A stretch of DNA of 64,000 nt from Chinchilla lanigera (lineage: Eukaryota > Chordata > Mammalia > Rodentia > Chinchillidae): assembly GCF_000276665.1 (NCBI RefSeq), contig NW_004955438.1:16610777-16674776 (forward strand), in the 5' to 3' direction. Below the pieces are notes generated by a model. That model ran no database searches and had not been told where the DNA came from. It worked only from the letters and a program-made list of their open reading frames with translations. A program made the translations under genes and the position numbers. Every line of letters begins with the position of its first letter. Positions within the stretch are counted from its first letter, which is position 1. Positions 12,250 through 24,988 of this stretch are shown here, piece after piece.

Positions 12250-13400
12250 CCTGCCCAGAGCCAAAGAGATGCGAGGACAGAGCTGTCCTGGGGCCCTGCA
12301 GCTGGCCCCAGCCTGAAGGCCTGCTGGGTGTTCATTTAGGACTTGTTGGTTAACTTCCTCTCAGGGACCCTTCCTGTGGCCCCCAGTTGACAGCACCTGG
12401 GCAAGGCCCTGAGCCTAACAAGGGTTCTTAGGGGTCAGTGGCAGCCACAGGCCTGAAAGCCAAGGGCCCCATGGTCTACCTTGTCTCTGGGGGTTCCTAA
12501 CACCACACTGCCCCCTGCTGGGCCCAGCTCCCTGTGTGTTCCCACCCTAGGGCTGTTCTTCTGTAGCCCATAAGGGATAACTTGCTGTATGGGTGCTCTG
12601 GGGGCAACTTTGGGGGGTGTGCTTAATGGCCCGGGGTTTCTTGGCACAGCAGAAGTTTGAACAGGCTTCCAAAGAGTCGAAACTGGAGCATCAACTCTGG
12701 GACAGGCAGCTGCACACACTCTCTTCCAGTAGAAGAGGACAAGGAGGGAAGGGAGTTGTGGCCTTTGACAAGTGTCCCTCTGAAGGCAGCAACCCCAGCT
12801 CTGCATGGCTCTATGCTCCCTCGAATCTAGGTGTGGGGGAGCCGGGCACAGCTCCAGGTGGGCTGCAGGGATTCAGCAGCGCTGATGCCGCCGCCCATGG
12901 GCCTCACCTGGGGATGCCACTGTCACATGCCCACGCTGACCTGTCACAGGTCACACTGCTGTGTCACTCTCACACTCAACCACCAATGTGCCTACCCTGT
13001 CCCCTCCCCCCAGGCCAGCTCACCCTGCCCCCAGGAGGAGGGGAGCCCTGAGCGGACGTGAGAGGCCCTTGACAGCAGCTTTATAACAAGCATTCCTCTG
13101 ATACACACCGTCATGGCAGTGCCCAAGGCTGAAGGTGCAGGCTCCATGTGTGTCTGCGCCAGGCTCTTTGGCACGGACAGGTGGTGGCTACATCCTAGGA
13201 CCCACCCCATCGGCGCTCAAGGGTCAAGGTGAGGGGAGGATGCCCTGTGGACTGAGGCTGGTGCTCTCAGTGTTCCCTTGACTGTGGTTCTCAGGGACAC
13301 CCCTCCCAGTCCCAGGCTCTGCTTTTGAGGTCTAGCTTCCGAGGACTGACTGTGATGGCAGTCAATCAAAAAATCAATCAATCCCTCGTGGGTGGCATGG
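12250..13400. other. Intergenic, no gene recognised
   Basis: G/C-rich sequence without a recognisable gene. It contains the reverse CTCF-like motif at 12508. Confidence 0.4.
12508..12521 (-). promoter_or_regulatory. CTCF-like motif, reverse
   Basis: On the minus strand this is the same 14-base core as the motif at 11614. The identity extends to 23 bases (12503-12525 against 11610-11632, inverted). The two motifs point toward each other. Confidence 0.55.
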
Positions 13401-13404
13401 CTTG

Positions 13405-13560
13405 GGTTGTGGGGCCCAGAAGAGCTGAGTTTGAAGCCCATCCTTTCATTCACTGGCTGTGAGATGTTAGACAGGTTGTCAAAACTCTGAGCTTCAGCTC
13501 CCCTGTCTGTAGAGTGCAGGTGAGTGTACCTAGGTCTCTGCTGGCTGTGGTGACCACCTT
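13405..13560 (+). mobile_element. MIR SINE
   Basis: 'gagtttgaagccca', 'cactggctgtgagatgttagacagg', 'gagcttcagctcccctgtctgtagagtg' follow the MIR order (tRNA-derived part, core, then 'tctgtaaaatg'). Confidence 0.55.
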
Positions 13561-13928
13561 AGAGACGTTCCCAGAAGCAGATCCAAGACAAGGGTTCAGT
13601 GCAAGCAGTTTACTAAGGAAGTGCTTCTGGGGAGACCGCAGAGTGTTAGGGGGCAGGGCTGGAAGGGCAGGGAGCAGAGCAGGGGAGCAGCTCCAGGCAG
13701 AGTCCTGCAGCGCCATCTGGCAGCCTGACCTGCTGCGAGTCCCAGCGGGCAAGTGGCAATGTCTCATCAAGGCAGAGGGCTGGGCTCACAGCCTGGGCAC
13801 AGTGTGTCACTGGTTTAAGGCCACCGCAGGGTGGGCAGGGCTCCACTGGTCCTGCATCTAGGGCAGCGTGCCATGGAGGTGAAAGCACAGTGCACCTGGG
13901 CAGGGCACCCTCAAATGCACATATCCCT

Positions 13929-14284
13929 TGCTATGATTCAGATGTTCACCCTCAAAGCTTATGTATTTAAAGGCTTGGTCAGCCAGGCGCTTTGAGAGGT
14001 AGAGCCTAGCAAGAGGTCCTTGGGTCCTTGAGGGTGCATCCAAAATGGGGACCATGGAAGCCCAGGCCATCCTTGTTCTCTTCTTCTCTTTCTGATTGTG
14101 AGAAAGCTGTGTGCACTGCCTTGTGCTCTGGCCATCATGTGCTGCCTTGCCCAGAGGCCAAAGTTAAGGAGCCATCCAGTCTTGCACTAGAATCTCTAGA
14201 ACCTTGAGCCAAAGTAAACCCTTTGTCTATATAAGGTAATTGCCTCAGGTATTTTGTTGTAATAACGTGAAGCTGACCAATGTA
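13929..14284 (+). mobile_element. MaLR solo LTR, sense
   Basis: It begins TGCTATGATTCAGATG and shows 'aaggcttggtcagccaggcgc', 'catcatgtgctgccttgccc', 'ccttgagccaaagtaaaccc' and 'ctcaggtattttgttgtaa', ending in 'agctgaccaa'. This is the typical order of an MST/ORR-type MaLR LTR. No internal region is present. Confidence 0.75.
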
Positions 14285-14354
14285 TCTTTTGAAGGAATCT
14301 GAGCAGAGCACTGCAGGGCAGAGCACAGAAGGACTCACTACCGGATCAGATGAG

Positions 14355-14690
14355 AAAATGTGTGTGAAACGTCTTTGTCACCTATAACCAGGTGCCAGAC
14401 ACTGAGGGGTTTACAAACAGTAGCAACTTATTTCCTACAGTTCAGGAGGCTGGACATCCAAGATCATGGACCAGCACCTTCTAGGTGGTGGCCTGCTGTC
14501 TGCTTGTGTCCTCACATAGAAGAAAGAGGGAGAGGGAGCTCTCTGGGGCCCTTTGAGCAGAGCACTAATCTCATTCATGGGGACTCTACCCTCATAAGCT
14601 ACTGACCTCCTCAAGGCCCTGCCTCTGTTGCCCTCAGTTGGGAGTTAGGATCCCTGTGTAGAACCTAAGGGGGCACACGTATTCACTCCA
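14355..14690 (-). mobile_element. MLT1-type LTR, antisense
   Basis: 'cagttcaggaggctggacatccaagatcatgg', 'tgtcctcacatagaag' and 'cactaatctcattcatggggac' are the inverted MLT1 blocks. It sits about 70 bp from a sense MaLR LTR. Confidence 0.7.
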
Positions 14691-14716
14691 CTGCAAGGAA
14701 GAACTTCTGCAGGCTG

Positions 14717-14756
14717 TAAAATGGCTATGTTTTGCACAAAATGGCTATGTTTGGCA
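14717..14756 (+). repeat. Short tandem duplication
   Basis: Two head-to-tail copies of an 'aaaatggctatgtttggcac'-like unit, with one or two mismatches. Confidence 0.6.
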
Positions 14757-14759
14757 CCT

Positions 14760-17390
14760 GAAAACGACAGTAGCTACACAGGGCTGTCTTGGGGCTGCCC
14801 ATTCTCCTACCTCCATCCCAGCAGCAGAGAACAAAAGCCAGGAGAGAATTTTTCTGATCCATTTTAACGCTTTAGGGCCAGGCTGGTACCATGGTTGGTC
14901 CTAGGTGCTGGGACTCAGTGGTGGGCAGTACCTTGGGCTGGCAGGAACCAGCAGACAAGGAGAAGGCAAGGGACACAGGGTCAAACTAGAGAAGCTGAAC
15001 CTGTGACCAGACTCTAGGGTCAAGCTGCCAGTGGCATGGTAAGCAAGCAGACTCCAGGAATAGAGCCAGAAAGCAGCAAGTCAAGAGAGCCTGGAGGCCC
15101 AGGGTAGGTGGTGGTATTGAACAGGCTGGAGCCTGTAACTCCTCAACTTGAAATGGATCACTTCCCAAGCATGTCAAAGGTCAGTGCCCACTGAGGGAGT
15201 ATCAGTGGACTTCCTGTCATAAGGAGCAAAACCAAAGTCAAACTGATTCAATTACACAGGGGTTAATTAGCTCACACAGAGACTCCTCTGCAGGGCCTTC
15301 AGGTGTGGCCTGATCAAGGGGTCCAGTTAGACACGTTAGGAATTGATCTTTTCTTTCCATCTCTGGATGCTGCTTCCTCTATGGCTTCATTCTTAGATGG
15401 TTCTCCTTTCACAGTGGCAAGGTGGTGCCATCACCAAAGGGTCCCATCTTCATGATTCTTGGTGCCGCAGAGTTTCGCACACAAGTACCCCTTCGTGGTG
15501 CTCCCACACAGGTCAGAGCATCAAATTGGCCTCCACCAGCTAAGCTGTGTGGCCATCCTTGATCTAGTCCAGGAAGATGGGATGTCTCAGCTGACTGGGC
15601 TACAGCCACGTGTCCACTCTGTATGCATCATGTCCATTGAGCCTGGACAGACAAAGTACACAGACAGGAGTACAACCCCCAAAAGAAGAGGGGTGCTTCC
15701 CTAAAAGGGTGATGATAGATGCTAGGAAGTCTAATACCAACCCACATCTGTCTCCAAAGCCAGCAGTGAAGCCTAACTCACCGAACCTGCAGAAGCCCCT
15801 CAGAAGAGCCCAGAGAGATGAACACCACTGGGGGGGACTGGCCAAGGGTGGCTGGGGAGCCCACGTCACCATGCAGGGACCTTGGCTAGCAACTAGGTGC
15901 CTCCTGAGGATCAGTCTCAAGGGAGAAGTGGGTCCTGAAAGCCCAGCCACAACTACAATATACCCCTCCGTCGGGGGTATAACATCCTGTTCCCTCTCTG
16001 AACTGTCACCCTAGCCTGGGCCACCGCCTCCACTTCTCCCTTTGACCACCGTCTCCAACATCACACGCCTCCACCCTCTCGCCCCTGCGCGCTGTGCTTC
16101 CCCTAGCACCACTCGTGTGTGCCACCCTCCGCTGGTTCGGAGGTGCTCCTCCGGCTTCCTCCCATCAGCATTCTCACCACCACACTTAAGGTTCCCTGTT
16201 CCCTTCCCCAGACAAAGCACAGGTGCCCAGCCTGCGGTGCTGGACGGGGTGGGTGTTAATATGCTGTCCAGAGGGCGGCGGCTGCACTGGGAATGGCTGA
16301 AAACCCCAAGGGCAGCACCCTCCCCGGAGTGTTGCTGTGGTAGTTAATGACCTTCCTGTTGACGGCAGAACTGGCTCCAGCAATCTGGCCGCGGGCAGTC
16401 CAGCATGCCGCAGAGGCCCAGACTAATTAGAGGCCAAATGGAAAAGTCCCGGGAGTGCAGGTTTTGGAATGGGCAGCGGGCAGCCAAGAGGCCAGCCGGT
16501 CCTGTCCAGAATCACTGGAGGCTCTGTCCCTCCCCTCCCCAGGGGGCCCAGGCAGCTCTGGCTGCCGATAGAGTCACCAAGGGAGGCTGTGTTTTCCTCC
16601 CAGCTTTTCTATTTACTTGCTCGCCAGTGTGGAAGTCAACACTGTGCCACCCTGGACTGAGCCCTGTGGGCCCTTTGCCCTCCAGGGCGCCTGGCTAATG
16701 GGATGGCAGGCCTGTCCCCCAGAGAGGGGGCACCCAACTACCTCACAGCATCACCGAAGGTCGGGATGGCTGGGGCACAGGCACACATGGATGTGTTTAC
16801 AAATCAAATCTGCAAAGCCAAAAATTTCCTATAATTGCTAGCGGGCAGGGTGGGGCTGGAAGGGGAACACGTTCTTCCGGTACGGAGTGCACGTCTGTAG
16901 CTTCTAGAGACACTTTCAGCGGAAATGGGCGATGGACGCCTCCTTTTCCTGAGAACTCTTGCCGAAGGCCTTTTCCGTTCTTTCGAAACGCTGCTCCTCC
17001 ATCTGGAGAGCAGTCTACCGGCTGTGCGCTCCCCTGGGCCACCCCCGGCAAGGCATGTGACCGGGAGGAGCACTGCCCAGGGGGTGCCAGGGTGGGGCCC
17101 CCTTAACCAGCATAGCAGTCGCTCCAGTCCCCTCTGCTCCAGACTTCATACTCACTCTGCTCTGACGCCAGCCCTTCCTTAGAGACAGCTGATGGTGGCC
17201 CACTGCCCACCCTGACATCCAAGGCCCCTTCTGCCTGGCTTTGTCTCATCACCCACCATGTCCTTCAGGCTCCAGCCTGTCCTCCCCTGCTGCGCACTCA
17301 TTTCTGCATAATCTGTGAGTTGTGCCTCTCTACGTAGTCCCCAGGGACCTCTTCGGCTTTTCTTGCTGCCTGGGAGCCCCCGTAGTATGG
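14760..17390. other. Intergenic, no gene recognised
   Basis: No coding signal is seen. 15215-15600 resembles a diverged interspersed repeat that I cannot name. 16340-16470 reads as unique sequence with an ACTAATTAGA homeodomain-type core and a GGAATG TEAD-type core, a candidate conserved noncoding element. 16780-16990 is also unique in appearance. Confidence 0.35.
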
Positions 17391-17393
17391 ACA

Positions 17394-17441
17394 CTGGGAG
17401 CACTGCCGGGAGCACCGCCGGGAGCACCACCGGGAGCACCA
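17394..17441 (+). repeat. 12-bp minisatellite, four units
   Basis: Four head-to-tail copies of a CCGGGAGCACCR unit. The first copy is slightly diverged. Confidence 0.9.
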
Positions 17442-17597
17442 TCTGTCTTACCCAGCCTCCCTCTTGGCCACCTCCCTGTTGGGGAGCAGAGGGCAGCTGG
17501 GAGGACCAGGCCATGGTCTCTCTTTGTGCCCTGCCAGACTCCAAGAGCAAGAGAGGAAGACGTGAGCCTGTGGGAGACCTGAGCCCAGGTTCCCAGG

Positions 17598-17758
17598 CCT
17601 GCTCACCAGTTATGACTTCTGCATGCCTCGATTTCTTCATTCAAGTGGGGATAATACTAAAACCCACATAGTAATAGTTGCTGTGTGTACAAAGAGCCAG
17701 AATTGCACCAGATGTCCAGTAAGTGCTGCATAAATGTTTGCTATGATTAGTGGCTGAA
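17598..17758 (+). mobile_element. MIR SINE
   Basis: 'cctcgatttcttcattcaagtggggataatac' and 'gtccagtaagtgctgcataaatg' match the MIR core and 3' part. Confidence 0.65.
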
Positions 17759-17759
17759 T

Positions 17760-18125
17760 GGGTAGAACTACAGTTGCATACTCGATGTTTCTTGTACTGT
17801 TGAACTGTTCCAGGTTGGGCACTGAGGAACCATTCATCCTTTCTCCGGAGGGCTCCTATGAGCCTAAGGTGCTGGGGGGAGGAAGCTGGTACAGTGCTTT
17901 GCTCTTTGCCCTGAAGGCTCGGTGCTCGGAAAGACTGATGAATGCTCACAGGGGCCTCCGCAGCTTGCACCATGGAATGGCCTTGTGAGCAGAATGGACA
18001 TCCTGCCTCGGTGGGGCGGGATGGCTAGCACAGGGGTCACCTGGGACAGATGAGGGGATAGTCCCCTAATGTCAGGCAAGCTGGGATCCAGACAGGCAGG
18101 GGTGAAAGCTTTCCTTTGTTCTTTT
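17760..18125. other. Intergenic, no gene recognised
   Basis: No coding signal or named repeat is seen. Confidence 0.35.
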
Positions 18126-18132
18126 TTTAATT
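18126..18132 (-). terminator. Candidate ATTAAA polyadenylation signal
   Basis: The plus-strand TTTAAT reads ATTAAA on the gene strand. It is the first strong signal seen downstream of the C14orf132 stop. The sequence beyond it is only mildly T/G-rich, so support is weak. Confidence 0.25.
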
Positions 18133-18959
18133 ATCATAATAGAAAATGACAACCACAGCAATAACGTTAACAAAGAGTGATTTCACTGCCACATTTTGAC
18201 ATCCCGGAGGTTACAGAGTTTTAGTCTAAAGAGCACACGGAAGGCCCACATTAAGAAGGAGCCTTTTTTTTCACTGTAGGAAAAGCCAGTAGTCACATGG
18301 TCAAACCAGGTGCTGCAGTAGCAAAGGCCTACGAGAGTAGTTAAAATACTTTCATATCAAGGAAACGGCATACTTTTACAAGTTGATTATGAAAATGTTA
18401 GTAAGACATAGAAACATTTCTGGCTCTCTCAGTATGGAGAGTTGGTATACGCAGTGGGCAAGTTACAAGAATAAGGATTCTGTAAAAGTTGAAATAGTAG
18501 AAAGAGTACTTAGTACGCATTCAGCTTGGGTGGGGCAGGTGGGAAAGGGTCAGAAATAAGATGCAGATTTGTCCAACAGCTGTTATCATCTCCCACGCCC
18601 CTGTCCCAAGCTCCCCGACAATGGCGCTCCTTGAGATGCTGATGGAGACCTGCCTCTGGAGGTCCCCCAAAGACACCTCACTATGGGGCAAGTTCAGCCT
18701 CAGCACTCCATCCATTCTCTTTGTGGAGCAGTCTCCATTCTGGCTGGGGGTCCTCCAGAGAGTAGAATCAGGTGGGTTTCCAAAGTCCAGTCCAACTCAT
18801 GAGGAATTCCAGATCCTAGCTCTTCACTGGAAATGTGTGAACCCTTGATCACTGCTGTTGCTCAGAAGGGCTCTGATTTACTCAGTGACTCACAGATGAG
18901 GAAGAGTGAAACTTTGGGGAAAACCATAATTTTGAAATCAAAGATAGTATGACTTAGTG

Positions 18960-19172
18960 CAGGGTTTCCCAACTTCAGCATGACTGGCTTTGGGGGCCCC
19001 GATCATTCTCCGTGCGGGGGCTGGCCCGAGCATTATACGATGTTAAGCAGCAACCCTGGCCTCCATCCAGCAGATGTCACTAGCGCCCCTCTAAGTTATG
19101 GCGGCCAAAATGGTCTCTAGACATTGCCAAATGTCTCCTGGAGGACACAAGTGCCAGCAGCTGAGAACACAG
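18960..19172 (-). mobile_element. MER5A hAT DNA transposon
   Basis: It starts 'cagggtttcccaactt' and contains 'gcattatacgatgttaagcagca.ccctggcctccatccagcag', 'cattgccaaatgtctcctgg' and the closing 'gctgagaacac'. This is MER5A in inverse orientation, nearly full length. It lies inside the putative 3' UTR. Confidence 0.8.
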
Positions 19173-22100
19173 GCTGGTTGGAGTCAGAACCTTTGAGGTT
19201 AGAAGCCCGGGGTTCATGATCCTGCTCCTCTGCTCCCTAGCTCAGCCTGGCCTCACTCTCACACTTCCTGGAGACTCAATTTCCTCAAGGTCTGGGGTTG
19301 AAGTGCCCTCCTACCAGCTCACAGAGCTCTGTCAGACCACGGAGATCGCCATTTCCGGGGGAATGCTTTGAATGGTAAGTGCCAGTTCTCTGGCTCACTA
19401 AGATATTGGCAGAAAAACAGCTGGGGAGATTGGCACAGGGGACCCAGGGGCTACTCGGCCCCATAGAACAGCGCTCCCTGTCCCTGAGTTCACAGTGCAG
19501 TCTACCTACCCTGTCCTCTTGTCTCACTGAGTGGCCTTGGGCAAGGCCTGAGGAACACACTGGGATGGGAGAGGTTGGGACAGGTGAATGTGGACTATTC
19601 AGCCTCCTGCTCTTCTCCAGGGCTCCTGTGCATAGAAACCTAGGCCTCCCCGTCAGCAAGGCAGCCCACCCCTGGGACTTGCTCTGGAGACAATCGTGGA
19701 CATCTGCAGGATTCAGCCAAGGGGACCTGGGGACAGCTGGCAGAGAACACAATCCCGTCTCAAAGCTGGCTGGCCATGGACTTTCTGGGTGGCCTCAGCT
19801 GCTCTTCTTGAACATTAAAGGTTGCAATCAGGTGCTCTCTATGCCCATTCTGCTGTGAGAGCTGAGACCAAGCACACGTGCACAGCCGCCTACCCCTTTC
19901 ACACTTACACTCGACGCTGGCGATCTGGCTGCAGGCTCACCGGGACCAAACCCGGGCTCTAGCCTCTGAAGTGCCATCCCAGAGGGCTCATGGCCGAGGC
20001 TGCGGGCACAGGAAGCTGCAGGGCAGTGCTCACCAGCCTGCGGCTGGGTCTTGGCTCCTTCCTTGGGCTCTCAGACAGAGGGTCTGGCCTCAGTTTTCTT
20101 GACAGGAAAATAGGAGAATTAATGTGCACCCCCTGCACCCTCACACCTGCCGCAGGGGAGATTTGGGCAACACAAGAGATTCGCACAAGAGCACACAACG
20201 CAAGGAAGATGTGCAAAACAGCCATGGGCAACAGTAGCCAGTGACAGCTCTGCTCATCACGAGGGAGCCCCGGGCCTGCAGAAGAGGGGACCTTTTGCCT
20301 GGAAGGGATCAAGTGGCCACTCTGATGACACGCACACGTGGCCCAATCTCTTGGCTCTGGGGACAGGTCCTGATAAATACTAACATGGTCTAGAGAATAT
20401 CCAAGCCCACCACTTAGCACAGGGCTGGAAGCCAGCCTGTGGTCACAGTTGCCTGGTGCTAGCCTGTCTTCCTTGCACACTCCCTGGGACTTGGGGGCTT
20501 CAACGTGGAGATACAGGCCTCTCTCCAAAGTAGGCGGGGAGGGGTCTCCTTTTCTTTTCAACCTTCTACCAAATGCACACCCTTCTCCTGGAGAAGTAAA
20601 CCCTCTCCTTCCTCAGCACTGACCCTCAAATCTAAGGAGGTTGGGGATCTACCTCATTCAGGGAAACGGCAGAACAGGGCCCTGGCTGAGGTCTGAAAGA
20701 AGAGGACGCATGTCCCCTGCTCCAGACAGCCTGGGGCCCAGAGAAAGGCCTGTGTCGTGTGGGTCCCATGACTCTGACTGGAGGAGGCTTCTTCCACGTG
20801 TGCACAGTCTGCGGGGCTCCCCGGTCTCAGCCAGGACCCTCTGCACGCTAAGCAAACCAGCCATTTGGAACCTCGCTGCAGCCCTAGGGAGGCCTACGTG
20901 GCCAGTCTCATGCAGCGGTAGAGTCTGGGCAGAGAGGGAAGCAGCAGGAGGTCCGACACGCCCCATTCTGAGGACATCAGGGACCCAGCGGAGCCACAGC
21001 TGGCCCAGGTCATCCCATGAAGTGGCCCCTGAGGAAACAGCCTCTGGAGATCAGGCCCTGGCAGAACCACACAGCCACAAAAGGCAGGATGGTTCAGTGG
21101 CCTCAGAGCCTGGGTTCCAAGCTCCTGGCTTTCTGCTGGACGGCCTCAGGAAACTGATGTCCTCCGCCGAGCCTGGCGGCTGCCTAGGTACTGGGTCAAC
21201 ATCAGGATGGAGGGTGGGTCTGTGATCTACACCAGTGCCTGAACGGGACACTGGGGCTCGAGGTCAGGTCTCTATTTCTCCCTTGCCCTAGAGCTGAGAC
21301 GGAGCCCCATGGGTGCAGCTGCAGGGCGTAAAAATCTGTGATGGTAGAAAAAAGCAGACAAGGAAAGCACAGGAGGTGGGGGAGGGGACTGCTGCTTTAC
21401 AGGGTCACAGGCTCCCTTGGGACAAGGGCCAGAGGGCGCTGTGCTGGAGTAACCTTGAAGAGATCAAACCTCCCCCAGGCCCAGCTCCTTGCGTTCCCCA
21501 TGCTGACATCTATCTAGGAAAGTTCTAGCTCAAGGGAGTCCCAGTGGGATGTGCAGGGCTCTCCAAAGGCACCCAGGGCGAACAACCTCAAGCCACTGTA
21601 GCTCCTGGCCCAGCCCAGGCATGATTCCTTTCTCACTGGCTGCCGAGGTCAGCTGGCTCTGCACTCAGCTTCCACTGTAGCTCATGCACTTGTGCGTGGA
21701 TGTGTGGCTGGGGCTAATAAGAGCCAGCAGCCGACCGTGGCACTGTCTGGAGGCCAGGCTGGTAATCCTATTAGCTCGCGGCTCCCCAGCCCAGTGTCTG
21801 CCTGGCGACAAGGAAGGCGCTTTGCTGTCACTGAGAGCACTCACGTCCCTGGAGACCACAGAGGCACCGAGACCTCTCCTAGAGAAGAAAAGCAGTCGTC
21901 CCAAACTGCTGCTGCAGGACGTGCTACTCTGCTCCAGTCTGAGCGCAGAGCTTCCTTGTTTGCAGGGAACCCCCACATGCAACCTTTTAAGAATTTAAGG
22001 AACCTGGATGGGCAGAAGCACCTTCAAAGCTGCAGGCGAGCGCACACCTAGTCAGAACCACATCTGAAACACAGGTGCTGAGTGACCTGCCCAGCTTGCG

Positions 22101-23059
22101 CGTCTGGCTGTTGGTGCCCCTGGACACTCACGTTCCTGCCACACACCTGCCAAGGTGGGGACCTGCCCACCGCAGAGCCCAGCCGGGGTGCAGAGTAAGG
22201 AGATGCCTTCTGTTCTCTTTCACTCACCCACCCTGGGACCACAGGCAACTCACATCCCATCCATGCAGTAACTGGGTGTGAAGACTCGTTCTGTGATTCC
22301 TCAGAGAAAAAGGGGGTGACTGAAGAGGGGCTGGCAGGTCTCACTGCTGAAGGCATCTTCTCCTCTTCTTGAAAAGATCAGCACATCCATCCGCAGAGAA
22401 AAGGCCACTAGCAACCACCCACAAACCTCACTACTGTAACCCTCCCCCTGCGTTTCCTGATGTGTGTGAGTCCGAGGGGGATCCAGATGACAAAGTGTCA
22501 CTTCTAAGTCTTACTAGGAACCCTCTATGGCCCTCCAAGATCACCATTAATGTTTGAAGGGGCTGGACAAGAAACCAAGATTGGGTCAGGAACCCCAAGG
22601 CTCTCAGGGCTGCTCCTGCCCCTGTACCCACACACCACTTTGACAAGTTTGCATAAAACCAAGACATACAAGTGATTTTTACTGCTAGCAAGCGATCACC
22701 AAATCATGTCTACATTTTAACCCCACCCGGCTGTTCCTCCTGGTCTCGTGGTCTGGAACCACCATTTCAAGGACTCCCCAGCCAGTTCTCTGGAGGCCTT
22801 GTCCTGCCACGTCTCCAGGAGCTGAGTCCAGGCTTCCACACTCAGGAATCCACTTGACTGTGGCCCAGAATATTTGAAATCAGGACTGGCAGGGAAATTC
22901 CAGATGCATGGCGGCTGCCCACGGAAAGGCCACTCAAGTGGTCAGAACTCCTGGTTCTAGAACCTGGGTGGGGCCAAAAGCCAACAGCAAGATGGCCACA
23001 AAGGAAGCCTCAGCCGGGCACAGAGGGGCCATCCCGGAACAGCCGGGGACTCTGTCCCC

Positions 23060-23500
<441 letters not shown>

Positions 23501-23559
23501 CACCCCCCCACACCAGGCCCTTCCAGGACAATATGGGCTGTAAATGCCTTTATCCTCCT

Positions 23560-23975
23560 TCTAATTTATAAACTACTATATGATGGGTGTAGAATACTAA
23601 GAAAATGTAAAAGACAAAAAAGAGAAACAGGATCACAATCCCCACATAATCACCATTACTATTTCGATTTATTTTCTTTTCAATCTGTTTTCTTTGTTGA
23701 GGATGCAGGGAGAAGGAGAGAGAGGGCTCATTTACACATGTGGTTCTATATCCCTGTATATAAAAGCCCACCAGTCCCATCTGAGTCATGCAATACTCTA
23801 TCATAAACAGCGTTCTATTATAAATCTGAATAGTGCAACTTCTCCCTTAGGGTTGGAGTTAGGAATTTCCACTTTTGCCTGTTATAACTCATATCATGAG
23901 ACACATCCTTGCACACCCATCAGATGCACATAAGTCTTTGCACACACATTTTTACTGATGAGGGTGGACTCCCAC
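23560..23975. mobile_element. Old LINE-1-type fragment
   Basis: A/T-rich sequence with 'cataatcaccattactatttcgatttattttcttttcaatctg', 'atactctatcataaac' and 'tccttgcacacccatcagatgcacataag'. These blocks resemble old L1M 3' sequence. Orientation and subfamily are uncertain. Confidence 0.4.
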
Positions 23976-24344
23976 ATACACAATCTCTGACTCAACAGGT
24001 GTGACAGTCGGGTGTCTGGCGTAGGAACAAGCTCCCTCAAGGACAGGCATTCTAACTCCTACTGCCGAGTTGCACATCCCCGCCCACCACAGCCCACGCT
24101 CACCTCCCCAGATCAGAGCTCCCACCGTTTTTTTAAAGGCCTCCTGCTGCCCAGTCTGCAGGATGGAGGTTGTGGGGGGTACTCTAAGGGCACCATGGAT
24201 ATGGTCATAAAAAGGGCCCTCCCCGCTCCAGCCCAGGTTCATCTCGGCATCTGTTTGCTCCACAATACATGCTTCTCTGGAGTAGGATCTGAATGGAGGA
24301 ACAGGAAAGTTACACCTTCCCTGGACACACATTTACTGACCACT

Positions 24345-24560
24345 CTATTATCAGGATGCAGCCCCTGCTACGGTCAGGGACCGAGCTGGAGATACTAAAA
24401 TACTCTGCTTTAATCACCCAGCTATCCCGGTGGAGGGGACTGTTGTACTCCCATTTTACAGATGGATAAGCAGAGGCCAAGTTCACAGTGATGAGCTGTG
24501 CTGGAGTCAGGGCTAGAAGCCAAATGTGTCTGCCTGGGCACTTTCATCTCTGCCTGTATC
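24345..24560 (-). mobile_element. MIR SINE
   Basis: 'tactcccattttacagatggataagcagaggcc', then a 'tggagtcagggctagaagcc' block, is the inverted MIR order. Confidence 0.6.
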
Positions 24561-24988
24561 CTCCACGGTGCTGAGTCAGACCTGCACCTGAGTTGCTAGG
24601 ATACTGAGTGGCCATGCTGAACTGGCTCCGTGCCTGACTCTCACCGAGTCCTGGGGCTTCTTTGTAAAGAACGATCACTACGAGGTCAAAAAGCACCCGC
24701 TTCAGCTAAGAGCAACTTCCCCGCTAGAACGAGCTCTGGCATTTTTATTTCTAACACCACTCTGCTCTAGGGTGGAACCTGGGGTGTAGTGACAGGAAGT
24801 GGCCACCAGAGGGAGCCTGGGACAGGCCGGGCCCGGCTGATGTGAACCGGGGCTATTGGGGTGCCCTTGATGTAGGAGTACTTCTAGCACGTGTAGGGTA
24901 GCATATAGACATGCATATACTTAAATTACCGTGGTTTGAGCACATTGGTAAATATAATGACAGGTGTAAATAAGAGTGTAACAGATTA

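Larger units (their letters stand above)
18120..23059 (-). other. C14orf132: Putative 3' UTR and downstream flank of C14orf132
   Basis: The sequence after the stop codon runs leftward with no second gene recognised. Reading the minus strand, I see no AATAAA from 23059 to 18120. The first good signal is an ATTAAA near 18127-18132 inside an A/T-rich stretch. If it is used, the 3' UTR would be about 4.9 kb. It would include a MER5A copy (18960-19172) and possible MIR fragments near 19190-19320 and 20000-20150. Variant signals (AGTAAA near 22678) could give a shorter form. The true end is unknown. Confidence 0.35.

Noticed and set aside
20641..21225. Overlapping ORFs of about 200 codons on both strands in the putative 3' UTR
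   Set aside because: No recognised protein. Mirror ORFs on opposite strands are expected in G/C-rich sequence.
24803..24816. CTCF-like CCACCAGAGGGAGC
   Set aside because: One mismatch at an important core position (A for C). Too weak to list as a feature.
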